DNA of 64,000 nucleotides from Rugalucina vietnamica (taxonomy: Eukaryota > Mollusca > Bivalvia > Lucinida > Lucinidae): assembly GCA_964017185.1 (NCBI GenBank), contig OZ024880.1:40266329-40330328 (forward strand), read 5' to 3'. The position numbers were made by a program, and so were the translations under genes. Shown here piece after piece: positions 12,718 through 24,309 of the stretch; the stretch's first letter is position 1, and every line of letters begins with the position of its first letter. The notes under the pieces are model-generated. The model did no database searches. It was not told the DNA's origin and saw nothing but the letters and a program-made list of their open reading frames with translations.

Positions 12718-13460
12718 ATAACTGGGCATACTGTATAGCCAACAAATACAATTAGCCATGCTTAACAACAGCGAAGTCGGGATGACAACGCGACCAGAGC
12801 AGTGTTATCATAACCCTATTTCCTATCGGTTGGAACTCTTACATGACAACGCATTGCAAAGAAGGTATATGTGGCATTGCCAATCCTCCGATCGATTCGA
12901 AGATCATGTCGACATACGACAAATCATATATGTCTAAGATGACTGATAAGCACTTATACCGATTTCCTTAACGACCATAATTCTTAGAAAAATATTTACT
13001 TTTAGCATGGTACGCATTATTTTCCGATTTATGGGCTATGCATATTCCATACAAACGAAGCTTCCTCAAAGGAAGTCAAATGATAGGGGTTCTTGAGTTT
13101 GGGTTGGAGTTAAGTTCTGCAAATTACAACTTTCAACAGCTTTGTTGTATTTGGATGGTCTCCGTTGATTATTGATCTTCATCCCCAAGTAAGTGTGTCG
13201 TTTACGCTGTCGGACTAATTTCGGGGTAGGGACTAAATCTTAATCTCATCGTTCCATAACCATGAATTCTGCATACTGTGTAGGCCTTAAAACAAACCCA
13301 CACTATTAATAAGACTCGGAACTCAGTGGCGCATAACAAGTTGTAAATGAAGCTGAACGCCATGGATGCAAAATATTATCTCTTATTGCGTATACAATGT
13401 GATATTGTTGCTGGTTATCCTTTTGACTTCTCTTTCTTCGAAATCCACATCTGAGTTCAT
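12718..13460. other. No recognisable feature
   Basis: Single-copy-looking, AT-rich DNA with no exon, RNA gene or repeat I can support. It is absent from segmental copy 2. Confidence 0.5.
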
Positions 13461-13796
13461 GATCTATAGTCAAATGCTATAAATGTGTGCGAAAAGAGAA
13501 ACACATTGATTCGTCCACACTAAGGTCTTAAATCATCTTAATGGCTTCTCGAGTCAAAGGATCAATGCTCTCTGTCTCTAAAGGTTTCTAAAGCCGTTTA
13601 TAACAATTTAAAAATGCATTATACCAATCGTTTTACAGACAACCATTTCATTTCAGTTGAGATATAAATGATACGCAGAAGTCGAAAAATAGAAAGCAAT
13701 GAACTCATTGTTTAGAATAAGAGGTGCTGAAGTATTAAGATCGGCTAAAGTGCGCTTTCCCAATGCAAATCGTTTAACAGTATAAAAACCTAATTG

Positions 13797-13895
13797 TCAA
13801 TTTAGATTTTTTCCCCAAATGGCCTCAGTTTTTGGAATGGGAATTTCTTTCAGATTGCGCCTTTTCCTGATCATTCCCAACTTATACCTTTTTTC
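13797..13895 (+). mobile_element. LINE 3' tail fragment
   Basis: ccccaaatggcctcagttttt...gattgcgccttttcctgatcatt; a short terminal piece shared with segmental copy 2 at 38098, so it predates the duplication. Confidence 0.6.
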
Positions 13896-14638
13896 AAGCC
13901 CCAAGGTTGACAAAAACAAAGATAGGAAACTGTAGCTCACCAATACAAGTACCAGCATAGTCCGCCGATTCTTTGATGCATTAAAGCCTCTGGGAACTAA
14001 GCATTTAATTATTAAAGGCAACTGATTGGCTGCCGCGTAATCTTGTCTAACCATTCCATTAGAGGAGCAATGGGACATTGAATCAACTCACAGTAATTGA
14101 ATAGATAGATAAACCGATATCATAATCGAAGTTGGGGTGAAAAATTGGCTACATGCATTAGTGCAACGAAAAAATGTAGCAAAACTAGAAAGCTTATTCG
14201 TAATGCCAGCATCGATTATTTATCGAACTACCACAACCAACATTTAACACTGTTAAAGTAAGTTTCTGACTGCCAGTGTTAACTATATATATATAGCGTT
14301 ATGCTGAAACCGGCGTTCTTTCGGACGTCATTGGACATATATTTACATTTTTCTAAAACCTCCTTAGATGAACCATAAGATGTTCATACATGTATGTGTT
14401 CATACTTCCATGAACAACATTGTGTCACGCGACGTGACGTAATCCAAACTTGACGTCAAAAAACATGAATCTCGCCAATCTGATTGGACGTTGTAAACGT
14501 CGACGCCGTTCCGTTGTTTGAACACACACTGTGTGTAGATTCTATATTTGCTGGTAAATGTGACCGCCTTGGTGATTTTTCAACAAGCGATAGAGAGAAA
14601 TGAATGTAAATATAAGCAATGAGTTTAATTTTTCTGTT

Positions 14639-14745
14639 GTTCATGGAGCTATGAACCGCAGTAGGTCGCTAGCAAAGCTTACATGAACCCCTTCGGGGTT
14701 CATTCACTTTGCACGCGACCCACTGCGGTTCATAGCTCCATGAAC
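14639..14745. repeat. 107-bp imperfect hairpin with nested perfect hairpin
   Basis: Begins gttcatggagctatgaaccg and ends with its complement. At the centre tgaaccccttcggggttca forms a near-ideal stem with a TTCG tetraloop. Present in segmental copy 1 only. Probably a small MITE. Confidence 0.7.
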
Positions 14746-14750
14746 ACCAG

Positions 14751-15658
14751 AAAAATGGAGCCAAAACGAATTACTGAAATTTTGCAAGTTTCAACATAAT
14801 AGTCGATACAAAGACTAGAATTATCTAAATGGGACCAAATACATTAAACCCTGCTAAGAAAATGAATCTTAACCGATAATACATTTCTGGTTTCTCAGAA
14901 TATCCTCGCTGATCTCAAAGGACCGAAAGGAAAATATAACCTGCACTATGGATGATGTACGGGGAGACTTTTTAGGGCCGCCACACGGCACAACTATAGC
15001 TGCAGTAATAGCAAATAAAAATTAAAACTGAGATCCTTTAAGAGCAGAGAACACATTAATGAGAATGGGGATGGGCCATACCGCGGTTTCGACTATTAAA
15101 GTCTCGTCAGTGACCCTTGAGATTTGGCAACATGGAGCCAAAACGAATTACTGAAATTTTGCAAGTTTCAACATGGTAGTCGATACAAAGACTAGAATTA
15201 TCTAAATGGGACCAAATACATTAAACCCTGGTAAGAAAATGAATCTTAACGGATAATACATTTCTGGTTTCTCAGAATATCCTCGCTGATCTCAAAGGAC
15301 CGAAAGGAAATTATAACCTGCACTATGGATGATGTACGGGGAGACTTTTTAGGGCCGCCATACGGCACAACACCAGCTGCAGTAATAGCAAATAAAAATT
15401 AAAACTGAGATCCTTTAAGAGCAGAGAACACATTAATGAGAATGGGGATGGGCCATACCGCGGTTTCGACTATTAAAGTCTCGTCAGTGACCCTTGAGAT
15501 TTGGCAACATGGAGCCAAAACGAATTACTGAAATTTTGCAAGTTTCAACATGGTAGTCGATACAAAGACTAGAATTATCTAAATGGGACCAAATACATTA
15601 AACCCTGGTAAGAAAATGAATCTTAACCGATAATACATTTCTGGTTTCTCAGAATATC
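14751..15658. repeat. 377-bp tandem repeat, about 2.4 copies
   Basis: The start motif atggagccaaaacgaattac recurs near 14755, 15134 and 15511, a 377-bp period. Copies are nearly identical. Part of the unit (cactatggatgatgtacggg, agactttttagggccgcc) also occurs singly at about 11.92 kb. The array is absent from segmental copy 2. Confidence 0.85.
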
Positions 15659-15661
15659 CAA

Positions 15662-15840
15662 GCATACATTGTATATACACGTTAGAACCGCCTCGCCGAG
15701 GCGGTTCTAACGAGTACCTACAATGTATGTTTCGGATCAAAAATTAGAAAATTAGGTCACCCCTGCAAACCACATTTTTTTTTATATAAAAGTGGCGTTT
15801 ACGTGGATATACGTTTCACGGACATCTTTTCCTGGTGAAG
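15662..15840. repeat. Interspersed repeat with perfect 33-bp palindrome
   Basis: At 15680-15712 two 16-base arms (cgttagaaccgcctcg and complement) surround a single base. Followed by the ggtcacccctgcaaacc and cggacatcttttcctg blocks of the family. Confidence 0.75.
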
Positions 15841-17606
15841 CTCTTTAGGTTTCGGTTGAATGAGGGTTTGATGCACGCAGAAACAGTGGATATAATTTAT
15901 TCTCTAAACATGGATTTAACGAAAGCTTTTTGACGTTGTCCAGAAACAAGTTTCCATTAAATATTGATTATCCGGAGTCCTTAAGACTAAAACCTCGCAG
16001 ACTTCATAAATAATGACTGAGGTCACACGTGACACACAAAGGTCGACTGTCAATAAGAGGGTATTAAGATATATTCTGTCACCATGAAAACCCAACTAAT
16101 TTTTTTATGGAATCTAATTGGAGAGGTTTAGCGAGGCCTATTCGGGACCCTGTGGCGAGGTATGAAGTAAAAACATTGTCTGAGTTGTTGTTTCTAATCA
16201 ATGGTTGCTACTTGTATTGATGCATACAAACATGCCGGAAATGGCAGTCATGAAATGGCAGTCATGATAAGTAAATTTCTTGTTGGACAAATCTCCCAAA
16301 AGCAAATACACATTTCTTTCACCAGCAACTGACAACTGTGCGCTTTTATGACAAAATATTATTAGCGAAATAAATACGCCGGACTTCGGAGTCGATCTGG
16401 ATGACCGCTTCTATACGAATCATACATGCTACCTAAACCGTTCCACATTAACATTAAGTAAACGTTATTGCTCCAACAATGTTCATTTGATACAAAGAAA
16501 ACCTTAGAGTGACCTTTAAACAAAATATGTTGCACCTCTAAACTGATATGATACTCCGTCAGCCATCAAGGCTGCCAACAATATTTAATTATCGAGCTGT
16601 ATAAACGGGCCGTTAACTTTTCCTAAAAGCCCATCTATTAAACGAACAATAAAATGTAACAGAGACGGCACTAATTTTGAACAGAATGAGATACATTAAT
16701 GTCAAAGTGACACCAGAATGTCAAACTCACACCAAAGGTGTGTTCTAAGTGTTTTAATGTGGCATCGAATACAGCTCTTGGGAAATGCATACTCTTTTGT
16801 GAAACTTTCAGGAAACCATTCCTAATCACCGGCGTTCGACGAATGCTATAGATTTATTGTTCGTTTTTGTGTTTGCATTATCTTCCATTCTGAGACCTTA
16901 GTTAACAGATGAATATGTAGCTGGGTAGTCATTATTTTAATTGTTCTCGACACCCATGCCTAATGAGAAGCATAACTATAAATACCAGGTTGGAAACAGA
17001 GTAAAACCATTATTTTGTCAGTTACACTTTAAGTCCTAATCTGTTCCGAACTTTGCTAATATTTATTTGAAGCTCTATCCTCATGGGAACATTTCAGAAC
17101 TTAACTCGTTTGGGCTTTACCCTGTCAATAACCGTCCTTGCGAGCTGTTGGGAAGGGTTTTTGACTCAGGTTCAATACCAAAATTGTACTTGGATTGCAT
17201 TAAATTGACACTATGCTGCTGGACATGGCTGTTGTTTAATCGCAGGATATCGGCATCAGGTGCAAGGCAATATTCTGCTGCTTTTCTGCAAACGATACGC
17301 AAAAAGTACACTGCTAATGTAACACCCCTGAATAAAAATTATTCAATAAACCATACTATATACAAAATATAGTTTTCAATTTTAGTATATTCTTATAATC
17401 GTTGCTTAAAATGTATTATGGGTAAATGAAAAAGCGGTTTTAACGAGTATCTACAATCTATGTTGAGAAGCGAATATAAGAAACAAAAAGTTCATTCATG
17501 TACTTCGCAGTTTTTCTATGAACAAGTGGGATGTAAGGGGGTATAAATTTCAATGTCTGTTATCTTGAAGAGTACCATAATCTTAACATTTCTTATTTGT
17601 TTTCAG
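15841..17606. other. Upstream region of Ig gene copy 1
   Basis: Matches 39.3-41.43 kb closely apart from one LINE tail inserted in copy 2. No convincing promoter or first coding exon is seen. Short open frames here differ between copies or lack splice sites. Confidence 0.5.
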
Positions 17607-17969
17607 CATCCTCTATCAAGACCGTCCCCGCTCTAGACGTAATTCTTAGCCACTCACCAACTCTCACGTGCACTTACATCTTCGACATTGGCAGCAAGGA
17701 TCTGATATTCATACGCTGGAGTAAGACATTCGAAGGCTACCCACCCACTCCACTCGCACTAATGAAAGATGAAAAAGATCCCGAATGGCTACCTACCGCC
17801 TCAGATCAATTTAAACAGAACGTCAACTTAACGACATCGTCCGGGGCCAACAACGTGACGTTAAACCTGAGGTTTCATTCGTTTGGGTGTGTAGACGAAG
17901 GAGTATATCAATGTGAAGTTTTTACATATACAGACACATTAAAGTCAAAGACAGAACTCATTGCAAAAG
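17607..17969 (+). CDS. Ig gene copy 1, exon encoding first Ig (V-like) domain
   Basis: The acceptor follows a pyrimidine-rich tract ending ttttcag at 17606, and the donor is gtaggt at 17970. The exon is 363 bp, phase 1 at both ends, the classical single-exon Ig domain arrangement. Key residues: Cys22 in TLTC, Trp38 in FIRW, and the DEGVYQC motif at 97-103, which gives the disulfide Cys22-Cys103. The 81-residue spacing suits a V-type fold. Sequons are NLT (74-76) and NVT (83-85). The open frame runs a few codons into the flanking intron through a TTG, which is not a real start. Confidence 0.88.
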
Positions 17970-18680
17970 GTAGGTGAAATATCTGGTATTTCAGCCCAGA
18001 CCAGAAAACATAAACAATTACACATTCTGATGCGCCATTATATTCACATATTGTACGATCAAGAGGTTTCAAGCTAGATAGAAATTTCTTTGGGCTTTGC
18101 CAATTAAATACCAGGTTTTATATGAAAGTATATTTACGGAAAGGCACTTGATGTTATCCACCAAGTGGTTCCGCTAATTCAATCAAAATATTACACATAT
18201 AATGCCATAAAATAGTAAACATCTTCCATAAGATTTGCCAATAGAAATCCAGAGCTAGTAAAAGTTACAAGGAAACGTTGCTGCTGTTGTTATTAGCATG
18301 AGTAAGTTGTTAATGATTAACACAAACAAAGGAAGACAAACGCTGTTCGATAGGTATAAACAGTTGGGTTTTCGTTTCCGTCATTGTCAGAATAACAATT
18401 AACGTACATGGAAATACAGTATTATTGGCTTACCAGGCAAAGATGTAATGAAAATATTCTATATAGCATATCAACACTTTGTTACACAATGGTAAACATA
18501 ATTTATCATAAGAAAGTACAAGGAAATGCATAAACACAAGTTCTACCTTATGTGTAAAACAGAAAACCAAATCGAATGGGGAGGGGATTAGCTCAGCCAT
18601 GGGGGTATTAAGTCTTAACAAATCAGAACATTATCACAACTGACATAATCCCAGTGCTACACAAAAACCCATGACCATAA

Positions 18681-19224
18681 AAAGGTACAAGTAGGCAACG
18701 ATCAGGAAACGGCACAATCAGAAAAAGATTCCAACTCCAAAAACCGAGGTGGGAAAAATAAATTAACAATCAGATATTTATACCATGAAAACATATCGTA
18801 AGCCGAATGAGCAAATATTTTCCCAATAGGTGGCCACTCAGTTACCTAAAACTTAACTAAAATATGATAACATACATAAGGCGCCAACAGCAAAAAAAAA
18901 TAAAAACCAAGACATAAAACAATAAGAACCACCACAGAAATACCAGTAATATAAAAACGACTGGCGGGCTTAAACCGACTTTACAGGTACCTAACCTCAC
19001 CCTCAGCTTCTGCAGTGGTTCACAACATTTAGTTAGTTGTTCGGTCCTCGTGATGAATCTCTAGCTAGTCAATGACTCATCATGGACAAACAAATAAATC
19101 ATGATAAGTTCCATGATGAATCAAAAACGAGGACTCACAGATTGAGTAAGCTGCTCGTTAATGGAGATCCCTGTGCGCCAAATAACTTACTAACACCGGA
19201 GAAAAAGAAAAAACACCAGTTGAA
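18681..19224 (-). mobile_element. LINE 3' tail, 544 bp, TSD CCATAA
   Basis: ccataa occurs immediately before (18675-18680) and after (19225-19230). Segmental copy 2 has the single uninterrupted site at about 43923. The 3' end of the element is at 18681 (ggtacaagtaggcaa), the 5' truncation at 19224. It lies in the first found intron of the Ig gene, in antisense. Confidence 0.85.
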
Positions 19225-19354
19225 CCATAAGTCGCTAATGGTGGTGATACTTTAGCAAAGTTGCTCCCGAGTTTGTCAACAACCTCTTCCCAATTAAAAC
19301 AAGACATGTACTAGTAACTACCAACTTATTCTCTTTCTATAAATCTTATTCCAG

Positions 19355-19463
19355 CGCCTCCCGGGTCACCCCAAATCCATGATGACGTCATTCAAGTCAA
19401 GAATAACGACTCCTTCTTTATCCATTGCCAAGCTGACGTCGGTATACCTCCAGTGACACTAAG
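19355..19463 (+). CDS. Ig gene copy 1, exon for first half of second Ig domain
   Basis: The acceptor is ttattccag ending at 19354 and the donor is gtttgt at 19464. The 109-bp exon enters in phase 1 and leaves in phase 2. It encodes the A-C strand part of the domain (APPGSPQIHDD start, FFIHC with Cys146). The Arg codon at the 3' end is split, and the next exon supplies the conserved Trp. It is too short to show as a long ORF, but it is supported by phase agreement and by an identical exon in copy 2. Confidence 0.82.
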
Positions 19464-19795
19464 GTTTGTATAAATGCTCATCTGTTTACCTTTTTAAGAC
19501 TTCATACACCGTATAATCGCGTTTAAAGATGACATATTGTTACTTTTATTCTGTTTTTATGATATAAAATACATACTAAATATCGCCAGATACATATTAA
19601 ATATTTAAGACCCTTTCCGGTACCACGAAGGCTCGCATGACGACATGCATGAAGGGTCGTGTCCTTTTCACTCTGATAATACAGTATATCAGTATTTCAT
19701 GGACCTATCATTTCGATATTTGGTCTTGGAAATATTAATTTGTTATAATTGAAGGTCGAATTGTTCTAAGACCCAGCCCTGGTATATATTTACAG

Positions 19796-20028
19796 GTGGT
19801 TATATAAATCACGAGGCAAAAACATGTCTGAGCTGAATTCTGAATCTGTGAAGCAAGAAAACAGCAAGTCACGCCAGTGTATTTACAAGGGAACCTCCAG
19901 CCTCGAAGTGGTTATGACAGAAGAACTAGATGGCGCTATATTTCTGTGTACTACGTCAGCAGAATTGAGAGAAAATATGGAAAATACCGATTCGAAAAAT
20001 TTTGACAGAGTCGTACTTCAACTACATC
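19796..20028 (+). CDS. Ig gene copy 1, exon for second half of second Ig domain
   Basis: The acceptor is tatttacag ending at 19795 and the donor is gtaagt at 20029. The 233-bp exon runs from phase 2 to phase 1. It begins by completing the split Arg codon and then encodes Trp159 (WLYKS) and the C-terminal Ig motif DGAIFLC (203-209). It includes an extra Cys186. The NMS sequon lies at 167-169. The internal ATG at 19824 is not the start, because the frame is open upstream into the exon border and the domain would lose its Trp. Confidence 0.83.
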
Positions 20029-20424
20029 GTAAGTACATAATATATCTCAGTTGGGTATACAGGAATCAAATGTTCTTAGAGTTGAATATGTATTTCCAAA
20101 ATTATGACCGGTGTCTGTGTTATATGTTAGTTTAAAGATACTCGAGATAACGAATCATAGTTTGCGGCGCTTCGTACCGTTTCTTGCCATTATGATTGAA
20201 GTAGGATGATGTTCCCATCTGAAACTCAAAATGAACATTTTAAGTATTGGAGAAAGAGCTAGATCATGTTGTTCATAGTATGTTATTGTGTATACTGTGA
20301 ATTGTATCGCCTTTTTCTTTCCCATCCTGTGTCAAGCTTGGGGTTTTAGATTTAATTGCATCACTGAGTCCAATGACTTATCATTTTGTACATAGGCGTA
20401 TTTTCGTAAATTTATCTTATACAG

Positions 20425-20502
20425 GTACAACGACAACCCCTTCTACAACCACCACTACAAAATGTCAGGGGAAATCTTGCGAAAAGACGCTCACAGTCAT
20501 TG
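20425..20502 (+). CDS. Ig gene copy 1, Thr-rich stalk exon
   Basis: The acceptor is ttatacag ending at 20424 and the donor is gtatgt at 20503. The 78-bp exon has phase 1 at both ends. It encodes Arg, then TTTTPSTTTTT, then KCQGKSCEKTLTVI. The Thr/Pro/Ser run is a plausible O-glycosylated stalk, and the two cysteines four residues apart may form a small loop. Copy 2 has the same exon with two silent changes only. Confidence 0.78.
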
Positions 20503-20651
20503 GTATGTCAAATGAACAAAATTATGCCCATGTTCATACATTAAACGTGCAATGACAACACATGGTGTGTATTGTGTTTTGTAATATTTCTTTAATGATT
20601 AAGACCTCAAGAAAGATTGGAATAGTCCCGCTTAACTTCCTCTTTAAATTA

Positions 20652-20652
<1 letters not shown>

Positions 20653-20691
<39 letters not shown>

Positions 20692-20698
20692 TTATAAC
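20653..20698. repeat. (ATT)n microsatellite in the Ig gene intron
   Basis: attattatt run between the stalk and terminal exons; the same place in copy 2 (about 45341-45381) is a purer run. Confidence 0.85.
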
Positions 20699-20800
20699 GA
20701 AATGGTTTTGTTTTGTTGATAATATGAATAAATTAATAAAAAAAAGAACAATGGGAATGTTAATGTATCTTTTAACCAAATGTTTTATTGCATTTTTCAG

Positions 20801-20904
20801 ACGACAGCAACAACTCTGCAGTAGTGTATGTGCCATCATATCTAAGACTATGTGCCATTTTATTCATAACAATTATTCTATCAAGATCAGTGTGCATCAG
20901 ATAA
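20801..20904 (+). CDS. Ig gene copy 1, terminal exon with hydrophobic tail and stop
   Basis: The acceptor is catttttcag ending at 20800 and the taa stop is at 20902-20904. The exon encodes DDSNNSAVVYVPSYLR, then the hydrophobic run LCAILFITIIL, then SRSVCIR. The hydrophobic run is short for a transmembrane helix. It could be a minimal single-pass anchor with an Arg-containing cytosolic end, or a GPI-attachment signal with an omega site in the SNNSA region, although GPI signals rarely end in charged residues. Surface anchoring is inferred. Confidence 0.75.
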
Positions 20905-21885
20905 TACATATGTTTTTTAGGAATTTTAATTATGCAATCATCTGCAAAATAGAAATCTATCAATGTTCAGTTCATAATTAGTTCAAAATCCTCGAAGAAA
21001 GAATACATTTTCAGAAGTGCTTGAAGAGAGAAGCTATGAATTATATATTCTGCACATTCTAGTAAAAGTGAAGAGTTTAACGGACGAAAGTTTACTTGCG
21101 GAATGCAAATGATAGATAATGAACTACAACAACCAATTCATGGGATAGCCCAGCGGCTTGCGTCATTTAAGTACGCTTTCAGGAAGATGTTTTTGACCAT
21201 TATGTATACTTAAAGAAGGAATGAGCCGTAGACCTAGATCGACGGACTACAAATCAGTCATGATGTAACACTCGGAAGGAAGACAAGAGCACATTCGCTT
21301 CTATTGACTTTGGATTCCAATATTTATTTTCTGTTTACTGTAATTGTGTTTTGTATCGTCGTGCATTGATTTTGTTGCGTATAAATGAAAATATTTCGCC
21401 TTAGACTCACGTTATGGATATGAATGACAGGTATGTTCCTAATGGAAAAATATATTTTATTCATTAATGACGTGTACGTACGACGAACGATTTTCATTTA
21501 TATTTGTCTGTATGTATTGTCATAGCTACCGAAGTGCGAGAAACGATTCAAATTACGATACATTTACATGACTCATTTGCGGTGTTTACAACGGTAAAAT
21601 AGAATTTAATTTTCAAACCATTGTTCGTAGGTAAAATGTCCAGGAAACGTATAGCCCTCCCTCCATATATAGTCAGTATTTAAACAATCAAGTGTTGCCA
21701 TATTTTGTTCATTATGTAAAATGTCTTCTGTCTTGATGTAATACGACACATTAATCGTATACGCATTAAAACATGCACACTCTATACCCTACCGTTTTAT
21801 TAGTGGACTATTAATTGTTTTTCCTATTTTTACTATAAAAGTTCGAGTAATTAAAATGTCTTGAATCTATTAAGCTTGGATGTAA

Positions 21886-22005
21886 AAAGGTATACGAAGG
21901 CAATGATCAGGAAATGGCGCAATCAGAAACAAAATCCCACTTCAAAAAACGAGGTGGGAAAAACTAAATTGACAGTTACGTGAGCAGCTATTTCCCGATA
22001 AATGG
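21886..22005 (-). mobile_element. LINE 3' tail fragment
   Basis: aaaggtatacgaaggcaatgatcagg to gagcagctatttcccgata. Part of a ~1.4-kb block (about 21.86-23.26 kb) missing from segmental copy 2. Confidence 0.65.
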
Positions 22006-22057
22006 TCACTAAAGAATGCTTGATTTTCATACTAGAAAAAGTGCCTTGAGAGGCACG

Positions 22058-23227
22058 TATACCCCCGGCTGGTAGCTCTTTCTCCCCCCCCCCCCCACAC
22101 ACACACATTGACCATTAAACCTCAAGTCCTGAATCAAAGATTTATAAGTACCCTTCACGAGTACATAGAAATGTACATTTGCAAAGTACTTTGCCTACAT
22201 GTTAGAATGACATCTATAAAATTTACAGTAGTATACAGAGCTGACTTGTATACTCGATCTAGGACTTAACATACACGGACATTAAGGGTCAGGTCCTCCA
22301 TCCTAGATCTAAAATTTAAATAGAATGTCATTCTAAAATAATGTAACTAAGATGTCCAAAATGTTGACTTCTAAGATCCTTGAGTATGATATCGTATTTA
22401 CAAAAACTAGCATATTAAAAAGGTGTCCTAGATTTTGACCTCTATCCCCACCCCATAGGGTTCGGTGCCATAGTCAACCCCACAGAGTATCTATGATCCA
22501 AAAGGGGAATAATGTTTGTTATTTAGATATAGATTTATAGGGGGAAAAAACACATTAAAAAGCACACTTCATGGATGACCTAGATTTTGACCTCTAGCCC
22601 CACCCCCAAGCATGGACCCAGGGGTCTGCAATGACGGAAACAAAGCAAACCCTAAAGGGTACCTATGATCCAAATATAAATGATTTCTGATGATTGTTTT
22701 ATGAGAAGTACACTACTAGAGAAACTTTAACCAAAACTTGGACAAAATTTAAAGGTGACCTAGATTTTGAACTCTAGCCCCACCCCCGGGCATGGACCCT
22801 GGGGTCCAAAGTCATGGAAGCAAAGCAAACCCTATTGGGTACATATGATCCAAATATGAATGGTTTCTGACCATTGGTGTATTAGATATACACCACTAGA
22901 GAAACTTTAACCAAAACTTTGACGCAATCTAAAGGTGACCTAGATTTTGATCTCTACCCCCACCCCCGGGCATGGACCCAGGGACCCAAAGTGATGGATA
23001 TAAAGCAAATCCTATAGGGTACCTATGGTTCAAATATGAATAGTTTCTGACCATTGGTGATTGAGATATACATCATTAGAGAAACTTTAACCAAAACTTT
23101 GACGCAAATTCTACTGAACTAACGAACGAACGAACGAACAAACGAACTAACGAACATACGAACGGACGAACGGACAAACGGAAAGGCGAAAACTATATAC
23201 CCCGTCGGCATAAATGCCGGGGGTATA
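22058..23227. mobile_element. TIR element with internal 180-bp repeats
   Basis: Ends are tatacccccggc and its complement gccgggggtata. Inside, a unit starting gacctagattttga recurs near 22577, 22757 and 22937 (180-bp period), with a shorter related copy from about 22424. The right end has runs of aacgaacgaacg. There is no coding capacity. Absent from copy 2. Confidence 0.72.
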
Positions 23228-23879
23228 ATAATACTGTCAAAGTCCACTTGGAAGCACGTGAAAGGATTAGAAGACTGTAATGGTTGTTTCTAAAATACCT
23301 TATGCTATCGAAATTTAACGGATGACTTGAACTACATATTTATGCGATATATCTTTCTCGTGCCAATCTACGGGCATGTCTGACATATGGCCTGTCTAGG
23401 GTCAAGTCCAGTTGTATTGTGCAAATACTTCGACTGTGCCGCTTGATACCACGCTGTACATCATCAGCATTCTTGTGAAGATTTCATTGTGATAAAAATA
23501 TAATGTCAACACTCACGTATTCATTTTAGACTGCTTATTGCCACCGCAACACTAATGGTTTATAACTGTCACATACTCACGCGTCTGAATTACGATAAGT
23601 GCTCTACCTAATAACAATATGCGCATGATCCAGTCACGTGAGTTAAAGCAGCTCGGTCAAAGTATTTGCGCTATAAACTGTAAGCACAAGGTTTATGTGT
23701 ATACGTTGTGCCTTTATTGTATGATGTGGTTGAGAAATTCTTAAGGATGAGTTTGGCATAAATGATATAATAAGTGAATCGGTCTAAATGTATTGCATTG
23801 TGTGCAGTTGTATGTTAAATGTGTGGATGATGTATCTTATTGACACTTTTGTCATTTAATATTGGCAGCATTCATTTTT

Positions 23880-23885
23880 AATAAA
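23880..23885 (+). promoter_or_regulatory. Possible polyadenylation signal AATAAA
   Basis: AATAAA about 3 kb after the Ig stop, conserved at 47703 in copy 2 and followed by a T/GT-rich stretch. Could end a long 3' UTR; no direct support. Confidence 0.25.
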
Positions 23886-23927
23886 GTCGTGTCTCTATAT
23901 ATCCCTGACTGTTCTTTCTTCCAAAAC

Positions 23928-24130
23928 TCCGTGATATAATGATTAAACTACTCGCCTCTTAAACCAGGGCCAGGTTTGATCCCAGGCTTCTTAAGTCCAT
24001 CGGATGAGACTAAAAACTAAGGTTCCCTGCAAATGTTCCACGACGTACACTGCTTTGTAGCAGCTCTGATCTGTCTTCAGATTAAACGTGATTAAAAGTT
24101 TTCTCGCTTTGCTGTTAAACGGTGTCAGTC
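23928..24130 (+). mobile_element. tRNA-derived SINE
   Basis: tRNA-like head tccgtgatataatgattaa (A box) and ccaggtttgatcccagg (B box), followed by a body with cggatgagactaaaaact and aggttccctgcaaatg, the kind of body found in invertebrate SINEs. Shared with copy 2, so it predates duplication. The 3' end is blurred by the following LINE tail. Confidence 0.65.
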
Positions 24131-24139
24131 TATTTGTAT

Positions 24140-24300
24140 GCAACCGAACGGTGAGGGTAGGGGCCTGTAAAACCGGTTTAAGCCCCCAGTAATTTTATAT
24201 TACTGATCGTTCCAAGGCGATACTTCTGTTGTGGTTCTATTTGTTTTATGATTTAGAGTCGAATTTTGTGCTGTTTGAACCATATGTAATAACTGGAACC
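24140..24300 (+). mobile_element. LINE 3' tail fragment
   Basis: gtaaaaccggtttaagcccc...ttactgatcgttccaaggcg...gtgctgtttgaacc; truncated at both ends. Confidence 0.65.
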
Positions 24301-24309
24301 AATAACTTA

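Larger units (their letters stand above)
17607..20904 (+). other. Ig-superfamily surface protein gene, copy 1 (five exons found, 5' exon missing)
   Basis: Five exons join in frame into 295 codons plus stop: 17607-17969, 19355-19463, 19796-20028, 20425-20502 and 20801-20904. Every junction has AG/GT borders, and phases run 1-1, 1-2, 2-1, 1-1, 1-end. Predicted protein: V-like Ig domain (residues 1-121; Cys22, Trp38, DEGVYQC ending at Cys103), second Ig domain (122-236; Cys146, Trp159, DGAIFLC ending at Cys209), Thr-rich stalk (237-247), a small CQGKSC loop, and a hydrophobic tail (about 278-288) followed by Arg residues and stop. Possible N-glycosylation sites: N74, N83, N139, N167. A role in cell-surface recognition or immunity is inferred from the architecture. 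I do not recognise a named family. The phase-1 start requires an upstream exon, presumably with the signal peptide, that I could not place. Confidence 0.85.

Noticed and set aside
17117..17311. Minus-strand frame conserved at 40935-41132
   Set aside because: Similarity is explained by the recent duplication. No domain is recognised and there are indels and replacements between copies.
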